Shown: one piece after another, positions 9,031-17,346 of the stretch
Layout of the letters: each line of letters opens with the position of its first letter
Numbering within the stretch: the stretch's first letter is position 1
From: Tannerellaceae bacterium
GTDB lineage: Bacteria; Bacteroidota; Bacteroidia; Bacteroidales; Tannerellaceae
Direction of reading: 5' to 3'
Length of the DNA: 58,999 bases
NCBI GenBank assembly: GCA_031266215.1
Contig: JAISBL010000028.1
Coordinates: 1-58,999 of the forward strand
Program-made: the position numbers and the translations under genes
The notes under the pieces: generated by a model
What the model was told of the DNA's origin: nothing
Seen by the model: the letters and a program-made list of their open reading frames with translations, nothing else
The model's database searches: none

Positions 9031-10284
9031 TCACAGCTTTTTAACGTAGCCCGCGAACAGGATAACGCCGGTGCTCTTCTCCTTTATGAAAAAGAGGAAC
9101 GGGCGGTTTAAGACCATTGTCGCCGGAGCGCCCACAGATGAAGCGTACATCATACCGACGACAGTTACGGCGCTTGCTTCCGATCCTTCTTCGTTTATAT
9201 CAAGGGTCGTTTTTTGCTTTACCAGAGAAACATATAACGGGTGTTCCGGGTTGATACGTGAGAAATCAGCCTTTGCCGGGTCGAACATCGACTTCACTCC
9301 CATAGCCTGCAAAACGTCATTCAGCTTAATATCATACTTCAGGCTCATGCGGGGAAGGGACAGGTTTAACTCGTGTTGCCGGAGCTGTGACAGGCAGTCG
9401 TTCCATACCGAAGCGTCGAGGCCTTCAACCACCGAGGCGGCCGTGGCGCCTTTGGCCGGCAGGAGGAAGACCATACTGAAGGCCCCGTTCCCGTACGGTG
9501 CCTCCGCCATTTCAAACAGGGGCCTCTTCAGGTAGTTAAGTGGCAGGGTCTGGTGCATCATCGGTACGGATGATACGGTGCCGTCTTCGTTCGTGAACCC
9601 GGCGTCACTGGTCTGCCCTTTATCAAATGTCCGGCTCCATATCCCTTTAAAGTACAGTGCGTTCAGAAGATACATTATCGCATCGTCGGAGATACCATCC
9701 AGTATCCGGTCTATCTTACCGTGGGTCTTATCGGCGCACCATGCGTTGATCAGACCGAGCGTTGCCGGATCAGAGAAGTTTTCATTCCTCACCTCAGCGT
9801 CATACTTCGTCCGGTTGACTTCCACAAAAGCGTCCAACACCGGGAAACCGTTACGTATCCAGACAGAGTTGGCGCTCTCAAGGGTAACGTACGGGTCTGC
9901 GGCCTTCATCTCAGTCAGCATTTTGCAGTAATAGTCGTTAATGTCTTCGTTGGAGATTTCGTCGGCAAAGCCAAACGCCTGCCTGATCTCGTCGAACGTG
10001 GCCCCGGCGGCGCCATTGCCCAGCATTCCAAAGGCCAGTCCGGCGCTCAGGGGAGAGACAAAGACATGGTCGCCTGCTTTCTCCGCCCCGGCGATGTTCT
10101 TCAGCAAAGCAAAGGCGAATGTATTATTACCCTCCGCCATCGCTTCTTCGGCGCTGGTCAGTTTAATATCCTCCCGTATTTTGCCTTCGATGGGAGAACC
10201 GGTATCGTCATTCGAATTGTCTTCCGACTGACAGGAAATAAAGCATGCCGTCATCATAATACTTGTTAATAATAGTGTTTTCAT
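9031..10284 (-). CDS. Serpin-family protease inhibitor, lipoprotein
   Basis: A 417-residue serpin, normal length for the fold. The N terminus is a lipoprotein signal with candidate lipobox cysteines at 14 and 18 (MTAC, FISC), so the protein is probably on the outer membrane facing out or in the periplasm. Serpin hallmarks: NSVWI and VNRTKYDAEV regions, NALYFKGIW, the hinge EEGSEASAVTVV before the reactive loop, and the C-terminal signature NRPFLFFI..TGVILFAGYV. The reactive loop covers MMYASSVGAPATM; the scissile bond cannot be named from sequence. Serpins are known in Bacteroidales (for example miropin of Tannerella forsythia), where they inhibit host or self proteases. Stands alone; its 3' untranslated region runs into the 23-bp array. 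Confidence 0.93.
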   Translation of the reverse strand: MKTLLLTSIMMTACFISCQSEDNSNDDTGSPIEGKIREDIKLTSAEEAMAEGNNTFAFALLKNIAGAEKAGDHVFVSPLSAGLAFGMLGNGAAGATFDEIRQAFGFADEISNEDINDYYCKMLTEMKAADPYVTLESANSVWIRNGFPVLDAFVEVNRTKYDAEVRNENFSDPATLGLINAWCADKTHGKIDRILDGISDDAIMYLLNALYFKGIWSRTFDKGQTSDAGFTNEDGTVSSVPMMHQTLPLNYLKRPLFEMAEAPYGNGAFSMVFLLPAKGATAASVVEGLDASVWNDCLSQLRQHELNLSLPRMSLKYDIKLNDVLQAMGVKSMFDPAKADFSRINPEHPLYVSLVKQKTTLDINEEGSEASAVTVVGMMYASSVGAPATMVLNRPFLFFIKEKSTGVILFAGYVKKL

Positions 10285-10383
10285 AACTTAGATATTACTT
10301 TAGAATTACACGATACAATGATACAAATAAACCGTAACATGTGCAATTGGCCTGCGACAGGCCCGGAGCTTGGTAAAATACCG

Positions 10384-10391
10384 TACTTTTG
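10384..10391 (+). promoter_or_regulatory. Bacteroidota -7 element upstream of cobT (TACTTTTG)
   Basis: TACTTTTG fits TAnnTTTG and lies 26 bp before the cobT ATG. No cobalamin riboswitch core could be recognised in 10285-10416. Confidence 0.45.
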
Positions 10392-10416
10392 CCTCCCATA
10401 ACTATTTAGCACTATT

Positions 10417-11475
10417 ATGATACAGTTTAATATCAAAAGGCCCGACGACGGCATACGCGTCCGCCTTAAGGAGAAAACAGATAACCTGACGAAGCCCAAA
10501 GGCTCGCTTGGCATGCTTGAGGATATTGCCATGCAGGCCGGCTGGATACAGCAGACGCTGACGCCGGAACTGCGGATGCCATGTCATATTGTCTTCGCCG
10601 GTGATCATGGGATTGCGGCCGAGGGCGTGAGCATTTCTCCACAGGAGGTGACTTACCAGATGATTGCCAACTTCCTTGCCGGCGGGGCGGGTGTTAACTT
10701 CCTTGCGCGGCAGCATGGGTTTGACCTGATGGTGGTAGATGCGGGCGTCAACTTCGATTTCGGGCCTGACGTCCCTGTCATCAACAGGAAAATACGCAAG
10801 TCTACGCGTAACTACCTCTGCCGGCCGGCCATGACCGCCGAAGAGGCTGATCTTGCCGTCCTCCGTGGGGCCGGATGCGTGCAGGATTGCTTTGACCGGG
10901 GGTGTAATATCATCGGCTTCGGCGAGATGGGGATAACCAATACTTCGGCCTCGGCCCTCTGGATGACGTACCTGACCGGCATCCCCCTGGAGGAATGTAC
11001 CGGCGCCGGATGCGACCATACGGGGGGTATTATCGGCCATAAGCTGGACGTGCTGCGCCGGGCTATGGCCAATTATGCGGCTGCCGGCGCCGGGGATGCG
11101 GAACACGGCAGCGCCGCCGGCGTCATGAGGCAGTTCGGGGGATATGAGATGGTTATGACCGTAGGAGCCATGCTGAGGGCTGCCGAACTGGGGATGATTA
11201 TCCTTATCGACGGCTTTATAATGACCTGTTGCCTGCTGGCTGCTTCGAGGCTTTATCCGCTGGTGGCCGACTATTGTATATTCGGCCATCAGAGTGATGA
11301 GTCGGGGCATAAGCGGTTGCTGCATTTCCTCGGGGCCAGGCCGTTGCTGAACCTCGGACTGAGGCTGGGCGAGGGGACGGGGGCTTTGTGCGCTTACCCG
11401 GTGGTGGACTCGGCCGTCAGGATGCTAAATGAGATGAGCGCCTTCGGGGATGTCAGGGTTACCAGGTATTTCTGA
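10417..11475 (+). CDS. cobT: Nicotinate-nucleotide--dimethylbenzimidazole phosphoribosyltransferase
   Basis: Makes alpha-ribazole phosphate, the lower ligand of cobalamin, from nicotinate mononucleotide and dimethylbenzimidazole (or a related base). 352 aa, family length. Recognisable features are the KPKGSLG motif near residue 27-33, the FAGDHGI segment around 53-59, GFGEMGITNT in the middle, and the C-terminal LRLGEGTGA with the Glu expected as catalytic base. Followed after 5 bp by cobS; the two form the nucleotide-loop assembly module. No cobU/cobP or cobC is next to them, and the cobS 3' side is occupied by a repeat element. Confidence 0.96.
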   Translation: MIQFNIKRPDDGIRVRLKEKTDNLTKPKGSLGMLEDIAMQAGWIQQTLTPELRMPCHIVFAGDHGIAAEGVSISPQEVTYQMIANFLAGGAGVNFLARQHGFDLMVVDAGVNFDFGPDVPVINRKIRKSTRNYLCRPAMTAEEADLAVLRGAGCVQDCFDRGCNIIGFGEMGITNTSASALWMTYLTGIPLEECTGAGCDHTGGIIGHKLDVLRRAMANYAAAGAGDAEHGSAAGVMRQFGGYEMVMTVGAMLRAAELGMIILIDGFIMTCCLLAASRLYPLVADYCIFGHQSDESGHKRLLHFLGARPLLNLGLRLGEGTGALCAYPVVDSAVRMLNEMSAFGDVRVTRYF

Positions 11476-11480
11476 CAGTC

Positions 11481-12233
11481 ATGGAAAGCGTAGTTGCCGC
11501 CTTTGTCTTTTTCACACGGTTGCCTCTCTGGCGTCTGAGGGCCCTGCGTACGTCCGGTAGCGCCTTCAGACGCGTGATCACTTACTGGGCGCTGGTGGGA
11601 TGGTTAACGGGGGGTGTAATGAGCGGCGTCGTGTGGCTGTCTGCCCAGTTGTTCCCGCTACAGGTGGCCATTGTCTTTGCCATGCTGGGCCGCGTGCTCG
11701 TGACGGGCGCCCTGCATGAAGACGGGCTGGCTGACTTCATGGATGGCTTCGGCGGGGGTGGCGGCGACAGGGAGCGGACGCTTGAGATAATGAAAGATTC
11801 GCACACGGGTGTGTATGGCGTAGCCGGCCTGATCTTTTACTTCCTCCTGTTGTTCCTCTCCCTCTCAGGACTGCAACTGCCGGAGGTTTGTCTCGTCATT
11901 CTCATAGCCGACCCTTTCTGCAAGTTCGTCGCTTCGCAGGTTACCCTGTTCCTGCCTTATGCCCGGACGGCCGGGACGAGCAAGTCCGGTGTGGTTTACG
12001 ACCGCATGTCTGCCGGGTCTTTCGCCCTTTCCGCCTTTTTCGGACTTCTGCCACTGGCGTTGGTCCCTCATGCCGTATGGCTGATGGCGGCGTTCTTTCC
12101 CCTGGCCGTCTGTCCCGCCCTGCTGCTGCTGATGAAGCGCCGTATTGGCGGATACACGGGTGATTGCTGCGGAGCTTTGTTCCTTCTATGCGAACTGTCC
12201 TTCTACCTGGGTTCCCTCATTATTTTAACCTGA
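11481..12233 (+). CDS. cobS: Adenosylcobinamide-GDP ribazoletransferase CobS
   Basis: Integral membrane enzyme that joins alpha-ribazole (phosphate) to adenosylcobinamide-GDP, the last step of cobalamin assembly. 250 aa with several hydrophobic helices. The family motif ALHEDGLADFMDGFGG (about residues 73-88) carries the Asp residues that bind metal and GDP; SKSGVVYDRM follows in the middle. Starts 5 bp after the cobT stop, so the pair is an operon. Downstream there is no gene for more than 1.2 kb. Confidence 0.95.
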   Translation: MESVVAAFVFFTRLPLWRLRALRTSGSAFRRVITYWALVGWLTGGVMSGVVWLSAQLFPLQVAIVFAMLGRVLVTGALHEDGLADFMDGFGGGGGDRERTLEIMKDSHTGVYGVAGLIFYFLLLFLSLSGLQLPEVCLVILIADPFCKFVASQVTLFLPYARTAGTSKSGVVYDRMSAGSFALSAFFGLLPLALVPHAVWLMAAFFPLAVCPALLLLMKRRIGGYTGDCCGALFLLCELSFYLGSLIILT

Positions 12234-12306
12234 CTTCAATGTAAGAATACCAGCCCGGCAAAAGCGTGAAGGCCGGCGAGAGTAATGGCTGTGGTTAGCC
12301 AAATTT

Positions 12307-12673
12307 AAGGCCTGCGGCCTTACCGATACGCTGCCGGCATGGTTGACAACATTCACAGGCCTGCGGACTTACCGGTATGGAGGCAGGGCGGTCAGAAACA
12401 TCCACCGGACTGCGGCCTTACCGACACGCTGCTGACGCCGGAAGGCGTCTGAAATGGGTAACTCCGCGCAAGCCCTTCAGGGCGCAGCACGGGGTACGGC
12501 ATCACCAATCCCGGAACTGCAGGGCAGTTCAACTTTCGCCCGGAGCAAAGACGGTGCGGCTGAACTACTTCGCAGTCCCCCAATATAGCCAATACAGTCA
12601 TATCAAAGTAACAGGAAGGCTATCGCCTGCAAGAATGCTAAAGCAGCCGGTTGAAGTAAGTTACATAAAAGTT
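12307..12673 (+). repeat. Dispersed hairpin-rich element, copy A
   Basis: About 367 bp of GC-rich non-coding DNA that recurs in inverted orientation at 36091-36402 and in part at 36481-36585. It contains perfect small hairpins: GACGCC-GGAA-GGCGTC (12434-12449), GCCCTTCAGGGC and GAACTGC-AGG-GCAGTTC. Copy A carries an extra stretch of about 50 bp compared with copy B, made by duplicating a 'CTGCGG(C/A)CTTACCG' segment. No transposase is encoded. The ORFs at 12377-12733 and 12392-12601 are readings of this element and not supported as genes. It might be a MITE-like or REP-like repeat. Confidence 0.85.
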
Positions 12674-12843
12674 AAGACAATTGATTACATCTGTCTGCGG
12701 GGGCTCAAAGAGTTCGGTTACCGGGATGTTTAATGCGGTTTCAATCCTTTCCAACGACTGCAATTGCGTGTATTCGCCTCTAAGTATCTTGTTCAGGCTA
12801 ATATCTTTATTGCTAAGGTTCTATATGAGAACAAATGCCTGTT

Positions 12844-13262
12844 CCGGTGTGGAGCTAACGCTGGCTCCGGTGTGGAGCTAACGCTGGCTCCGGTGTGTAG
12901 CAAGCGCTTGCGCCGATGTGTAGCAAGTGCTTGCGCCGATGTGTAGCAAGTGCTTGCGCTGATGTGTAGCAAGTGCTTGCTACAGCATGGTGCCAATGCT
13001 GGCAACGATGTGGTGCCAACGCTGGCAACGGTGTGGTGCCAGTGCTGGCAACGATGTGGTGCCAGTGCTGGCAACGATATGGTGCAAGCGCTTGCAACAG
13101 TGTGGTGCAAGCGCTTGCACCGGTGTGGTGCTAACGCTTGCACCGGTGTGGTGCTAATGCTTGCACCGGTGTGGTGCTAACGCTGGCACCGGTGTGGTGC
13201 AAGCGCTTGCTCCAATGTATGCTTAACGTTGAGCATAGTGTGGAGCAGGCGTTTGCTACACT
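12844..13262. repeat. Hairpin array: about 18 units of 23 bp
   Basis: Unit starts are exactly 23 bp apart over the whole run except for one 1-bp slip near 13221. Each unit is an inverted repeat plus a short linker of the type CCGGTGT/CGATGT. Stems differ between units but stay complementary: GGAGC/GCTCC (units 1-2), GTAGC/GCTAC (unit 6), GGTGC/GCACC (units 12-15), ATGCT/AGCAT (unit 17); inner parts change together too, CCAG/CTGG against CAAG/CTTG. Unit 12 is a perfect 16-bp palindrome. It ends about 220 bp before the start of the esterase lipoprotein gene. ORFs of His/Cys/Ala repeats read from it are artefacts of the repeat. Not CRISPR. Confidence 0.95.
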
Positions 13263-13480
13263 CTTTCTCCTGTGACGGGTGTCATGTGTAACCGGGACGC
13301 TATGTTGCTCTCTGATTGGGGTATAGCGGGGAGCAGGCCGGCGCAGCGGCCATAGAGGATCGAAAAGATGAACTATTTGGTTGAAACAGAGATAGAAAAA
13401 GTGAACTATCGGGAAGGTTTGGATAGAGGGTATTCCGAAAAGACTTAGCACCTTTGTGCAGAATTTAATTGAACTTACTT

Positions 13481-15148
13481 ATGAAACATTTGTCTTATTT
13501 CTTCCTGGCGGCTATGATCGCCACTTCTGCCTGCACAAAGATAGGCAATGTCGCCGAAACAGGCGACGCAGATGCTAACAATCCAACAGGCAACGGAAAG
13601 CTTGCCTTCGTACTGCCGCAGGTGGACAGGGTCGTCACTTATACCGGAGCCTCTATGGAAGAGGGCGGCTCGACTTCCGACGTTGTGGCTGTCTATGTGT
13701 TCAACTCCTCACTCGCCTTTGAGAGGAGTTATAACATCTCTTACACCAACGGGGAGGATGTTGCCGGCGGTGGACGGCAGTACTCGCTCACTATGGACGG
13801 GACGGGCGAGCGTAACTTTGTCTTCTTACAGGCGCCGGCGGGTTATCCCCTGCCGCAGTTGTCGGCCGGTAACAGTCTGGAAACCCTGACGGCTGTATGG
13901 ACGCAGCAGACCGGAAACGGCAAACTGTCGCCTCCCTTTGTAACGTCAAACGCCCTCACAGGCGGGAACCCTTACATAACTGTGGAGGATATAGCAGGTC
14001 AGGCTGCACCCACGCAGGTGAGCATGAAGCGTCGCGTGGCGAGGCTTGATATAGAGAACAACTCAGCGGAGTATACAATTCTCGGCGTGGATATATCCAA
14101 CGCCGCTCCCACAGGCCGTATGTTTGACAGTTCCTCCGCTCCGGCAGCCCCTTCAAGCGGGGTGAGTTATAATCTGGCCCCGGAAGACCTTACCAACAAC
14201 AACCGCAGCTTCTACCTCTACCCCACGGTGGTGAAGGCCGACGGCGCGGGTACGGGTATAAAGATACGCGCCAGGCATAACGGCAGCAGCGTCGAGAAGA
14301 CGTTCACCTTAATGACGGGCGTGGATATTGCGATAGAGGCCAACAGGCTTTACAGCCTCACCGTCAGCCGGAACATGCAGGCGTTCGACATCACGATAGC
14401 AGACTGGACTGATGCCGACGAGGAGTTTGCTACCGTATCTCAGCCGGCCCCGCAAATAGACATATATCTATGTATGGGGCAGTCGAACATGGTAGGGATC
14501 TCAGAATATAGCGCCGACTATTCATCAATAAGTGGGGCTTATGTCTACAATCCATTCACAAATCAACTAGCCACTCCACCGCATCCTATCTCCGCTTACA
14601 ACGTGCTGGATGACAGGCGTACTTCAGGGATTGGCCCGCACTACGGCTTTCTGCTCGACATGGTAAACTACTACCCCAACCGTAAAATAGCTATTGTACT
14701 GGCCGCGGTTGGCGGCAGGGAGATCGCCGCCTTCCTGCCCGGGAACGGGTATGGTTACTATTCAAAAGCCATAACGGCCGTAAAGGCGGTAGCGGAGATG
14801 AACGGCGGGACGATACGCGGCGTGCTGTGGCACCAGGGCGAATGGGACCGCTTCGCAAACCTGCGACCATTATATAAAGGTAAACTAACAGAGCTGGTGA
14901 ACTCCCTGCGTACAGACCTTGGCATTCCGACGCTTCCATTCATTGCAGGCGAAATGCTGGAGACGGATGCCGATCTCATTGCATTTAACGTTGTTCTGAA
15001 CGCCGCCGCCGAAGATATACCAAATGTTTACGTAGTACAGTCTGACGGTGCAACGGGTACAGACTCGTGGCATTTCACCGGTGCGAACATGGTTATCTTC
15101 GGCAAGAGTTACGCCACGATGGTGCACAGTATCATCCAGTCCGACTAA
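13481..15148 (+). CDS. Lipoprotein: FimB/Mfa2-like domain fused to SASA/SGNH acetylesterase
   Basis: A 555-residue lipoprotein (lipobox SAC within the first 20 residues) with two parts. Residues about 25-310 resemble the Bacteroidales minor-fimbrial FimB/Mfa2 type: VVAVYVFNSSL, RNFVFLQAPAG, VSMKRRVARLDI. Residues about 322-555 are a sialate-O-acetylesterase-like SGNH hydrolase: nucleophile Ser335 in MGQSNMVG, HQGE at 451-454, and Asp528/His531 in DSWHFTG, so the catalytic triad is complete. Likely displayed at the cell surface, removing acetyl groups from sugars. The start was moved from a TTG at 13469 to ATG 13481, which gives a normal signal peptide. No fimbrial genes are adjacent. Confidence 0.85.
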   Translation: MKHLSYFFLAAMIATSACTKIGNVAETGDADANNPTGNGKLAFVLPQVDRVVTYTGASMEEGGSTSDVVAVYVFNSSLAFERSYNISYTNGEDVAGGGRQYSLTMDGTGERNFVFLQAPAGYPLPQLSAGNSLETLTAVWTQQTGNGKLSPPFVTSNALTGGNPYITVEDIAGQAAPTQVSMKRRVARLDIENNSAEYTILGVDISNAAPTGRMFDSSSAPAAPSSGVSYNLAPEDLTNNNRSFYLYPTVVKADGAGTGIKIRARHNGSSVEKTFTLMTGVDIAIEANRLYSLTVSRNMQAFDITIADWTDADEEFATVSQPAPQIDIYLCMGQSNMVGISEYSADYSSISGAYVYNPFTNQLATPPHPISAYNVLDDRRTSGIGPHYGFLLDMVNYYPNRKIAIVLAAVGGREIAAFLPGNGYGYYSKAITAVKAVAEMNGGTIRGVLWHQGEWDRFANLRPLYKGKLTELVNSLRTDLGIPTLPFIAGEMLETDADLIAFNVVLNAAAEDIPNVYVVQSDGATGTDSWHFTGANMVIFGKSYATMVHSIIQSD

Positions 15149-15190
15149 GTCCGGCCTCCCCCTCTTTAGTCAGCTTTTTAATAGCATGGT

Positions 15191-16063
15191 CTATTTGTAA
15201 ATGGGGAGCTTTGCGGCTTTTACGACCATCCAGTCGTTCATATCCGACGAGGCTGTGACAGTCAGTGCATTTCTACTGCATTCTTCTTCTATAAAAGGGA
15301 GGTCCCGGACGTAGAACCCACTCATGAGAAGGGTGGCGCCGGGCTTCATGCAACGGACGTAGCGGGGCATGTCGCGAAGCAGTATGTTGCGGTTTATATT
15401 GGCAAAGACAACGTCGAACATGAGTGCGGGCGGAATCCGGTCGGCCCCGCCCGGTATCACATCTATCCCCCCTACCCTGTTAAGGCGTATGTTTTCGAGG
15501 GCGTTGTTACAGGCCCATTCGTCAATGTCTACGGCGACCACGGGCGAAGCCCCCTTCATGGCGGCAAGTATAGCCAGGACGGCCGTCCCGCAGCCCATAT
15601 CGAGCACGGCCCTGCCGGCAACGTCGAGCTTCAGCGCCTCGACGAGCATAAGGTGCGTCGTTTCGTGGTTGCCTGTTCCGAAAGCCATTCTGGGGTCGAT
15701 CACTATCCTGTAGTCATATTCGACGGCGTTGTCCACCGTGTGGAAAGAGGCATGGATAAGGCAACTGCGCCCGATGCTTACCGGGTGGAAGTAATTCTTT
15801 TCCCATTCCTCATTCCAGTCCCTCGCCTCTATGAGGGTTTTTGTGTAGCGTATGCTTACGCCTTCCAGCGGGAAGGAGCCCAGGGCGCGGTCTAACCGCC
15901 CTGCATCATCTTCTTTCTCCTGAATGTATGCCAGCACCAGGCCCTGTGGCGTTTCTGCGAAGCTCTCAAAACCGGCTTCGCCCAGTACGGCGGTCAGCAC
16001 GTCGTTTACAACACCCGGTTCAATGGCGGATGTATGCGTGAAAGTGTATTCGTAATAATTCAT
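15191..16063 (-). CDS. prmA: Ribosomal protein L11 methyltransferase PrmA
   Basis: Methylates lysines and the N terminus of ribosomal protein L11 with S-adenosylmethionine; cytoplasmic. 290 aa from ATG 16063; the open frame continues upstream into ampG, but the family begins at MNYYEY. Class I methyltransferase signature VLDMGCGTAVLAI with the second motif FANINRNIL. The FGTGNHETT segment that precedes motif I is typical of PrmA. It starts 2 bp after the end of the upstream MFS gene and is last in a four-gene run (18731 to 15191). The neighbouring 13481-15148 gene converges on it. Confidence 0.95.
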   Translation of the reverse strand: MNYYEYTFTHTSAIEPGVVNDVLTAVLGEAGFESFAETPQGLVLAYIQEKEDDAGRLDRALGSFPLEGVSIRYTKTLIEARDWNEEWEKNYFHPVSIGRSCLIHASFHTVDNAVEYDYRIVIDPRMAFGTGNHETTHLMLVEALKLDVAGRAVLDMGCGTAVLAILAAMKGASPVVAVDIDEWACNNALENIRLNRVGGIDVIPGGADRIPPALMFDVVFANINRNILLRDMPRYVRCMKPGATLLMSGFYVRDLPFIEEECSRNALTVTASSDMNDWMVVKAAKLPIYK

Positions 16064-16065
16064 TA

Positions 16066-17325
16066 TCAGATATGTTTCTCTTTTATCCTTAAAAACGGGA
16101 TGACGAAGAAGACGGGTATGCCGGAGAGTATCACCCAGATAAAAAACGACCGGTAGCCTATAATTTCCTGTATTGTGCCCGAAACCATCCCGGGTAGCAT
16201 CATGCCCAGGGCCATGAAACCCGTACATATAGCATAGTGCGAGGTTTTGTAGGCGCCGTCGGAGAAGAGCATCAGGTACATCGTGTAGGCCGTAAAGCCG
16301 AAGCCGTATCCGAATTGTTCTATCCCGACGCAGGCGTTAATTAGAAACAGGTTTTCGGGCAGGGCGTAAGCCATGTACAAATAAACCAGGTTAGGGACAA
16401 ACAGAGACAGCGTCATAGGCCAGAGCCAGCGCTTCAGTCCGCCCGCACGGGAGATGACGATACCGCCAAGTATGCCGCCCAGCACAAGAGACAAGACCCC
16501 GACGGTACCGTATGCAAGTCCCACCTCCGCCGTAGAAAGCGCCAGGCCTCCCTTCTCCCTCGCATCCAGAAGGAAAGGAGACACGAGCTTGAGCAACTGC
16601 GACTCGCCCAGCCTGAAAGTAAGCATGAACAGAAGCGCCGGCGCAATACCTTTCTTGCGGAAGAAGTCGGCAAAGGCCCTGCCGAAGTCGAGCATGATAG
16701 TCCGTGGAGTAACCCCGCTCCGCTGCCGGTCTTCCTCCGGGAGTGGCAGTATGAACCGGTGCCAGGCGAAGGCGGCCGTGAAGATGCCGGCCAGCACGAG
16801 GAAAACAATGCTCCAGGAATAAGACGCCTGTCCGAAACCTGTTTCAAGGAACCCGGCGAGCATCACGAGCAATCCCTGCCCTGTAACCATAGCTATGCGG
16901 TAGAAGGTGGTACGTATGCCGATGAAAAAAGCCTGCTCCTTTACCGGCAGTCCCAGCATATAAAACCCATCGGCGGCAATATCGTGCGTGGCCGAGCTAA
17001 ATGACACGAGCCAGAAAAAGGCAAGCGAGGCCTGCCAGAAAAATTGCGCAGGAATCGTAAAGGCGATACCGGCCATACCTGCGCCTATGAGCAGTTGCGT
17101 GGAGTATATCCACCATCGTCTGGTCTTCATCAGGTCTACAAACGGGCTCCAGAAGGGCTTGATCACCCAGGGCAGATACAGCCAGCTTGTGTACAGCGCT
17201 ATGTCGGCGTTGGAGACGTCTAATTTCTTATACATGATGACCGAGATCGACATAACGGCCACATAAGGCAGTCCTTCCGCGAAGTAGAGCGTGGGGATCC
17301 AGGCCCAGGGCGTGCGTGGTTTCAT
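16066..17325 (-). CDS. AmpG-like MFS transporter
   Basis: A 419-residue, 12-helix major facilitator protein. The start (WIPTLYFAEGLPYVAV) and the middle (ATHDIAADGFYM) match the AmpG/PAT group, known for import of anhydromuropeptides for peptidoglycan recycling or of acetyl-CoA. The D-I-A-x-D-G segment in helix 4 is characteristic. In this genome it could recycle muropeptides, but substrate is not shown by the sequence. Located between the omega-amidase and prmA genes on the same strand, with short gaps. Confidence 0.85.
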   Translation of the reverse strand: MKPRTPWAWIPTLYFAEGLPYVAVMSISVIMYKKLDVSNADIALYTSWLYLPWVIKPFWSPFVDLMKTRRWWIYSTQLLIGAGMAGIAFTIPAQFFWQASLAFFWLVSFSSATHDIAADGFYMLGLPVKEQAFFIGIRTTFYRIAMVTGQGLLVMLAGFLETGFGQASYSWSIVFLVLAGIFTAAFAWHRFILPLPEEDRQRSGVTPRTIMLDFGRAFADFFRKKGIAPALLFMLTFRLGESQLLKLVSPFLLDAREKGGLALSTAEVGLAYGTVGVLSLVLGGILGGIVISRAGGLKRWLWPMTLSLFVPNLVYLYMAYALPENLFLINACVGIEQFGYGFGFTAYTMYLMLFSDGAYKTSHYAICTGFMALGMMLPGMVSGTIQEIIGYRSFFIWVILSGIPVFFVIPFLRIKEKHI

Positions 17326-17346
17326 AACTATTGCAGGATAACGGGT

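Noticed and set aside
10285-10416. Cobalamin riboswitch before cobT
   Set aside because: The gap is short and GGCCTGCGACAGGCC is only a small hairpin; the B12-box was not found.
12377-12733. Protein-coding genes in the dispersed element (also 12392-12601, 36163-36414, 36176-36520, 36363-36683)
   Set aside because: These ORFs lie on both strands of the same repeated DNA and have no recognisable protein feature; their similarity to each other only reflects the DNA repeat.
12793-13143. His/Cys/Ala-rich repeat proteins (also 12855-13097, 12950-13180)
   Set aside because: Translations of the 23-bp array; a period that is not a multiple of three puts successive units in different frames, and no start signal is evident.
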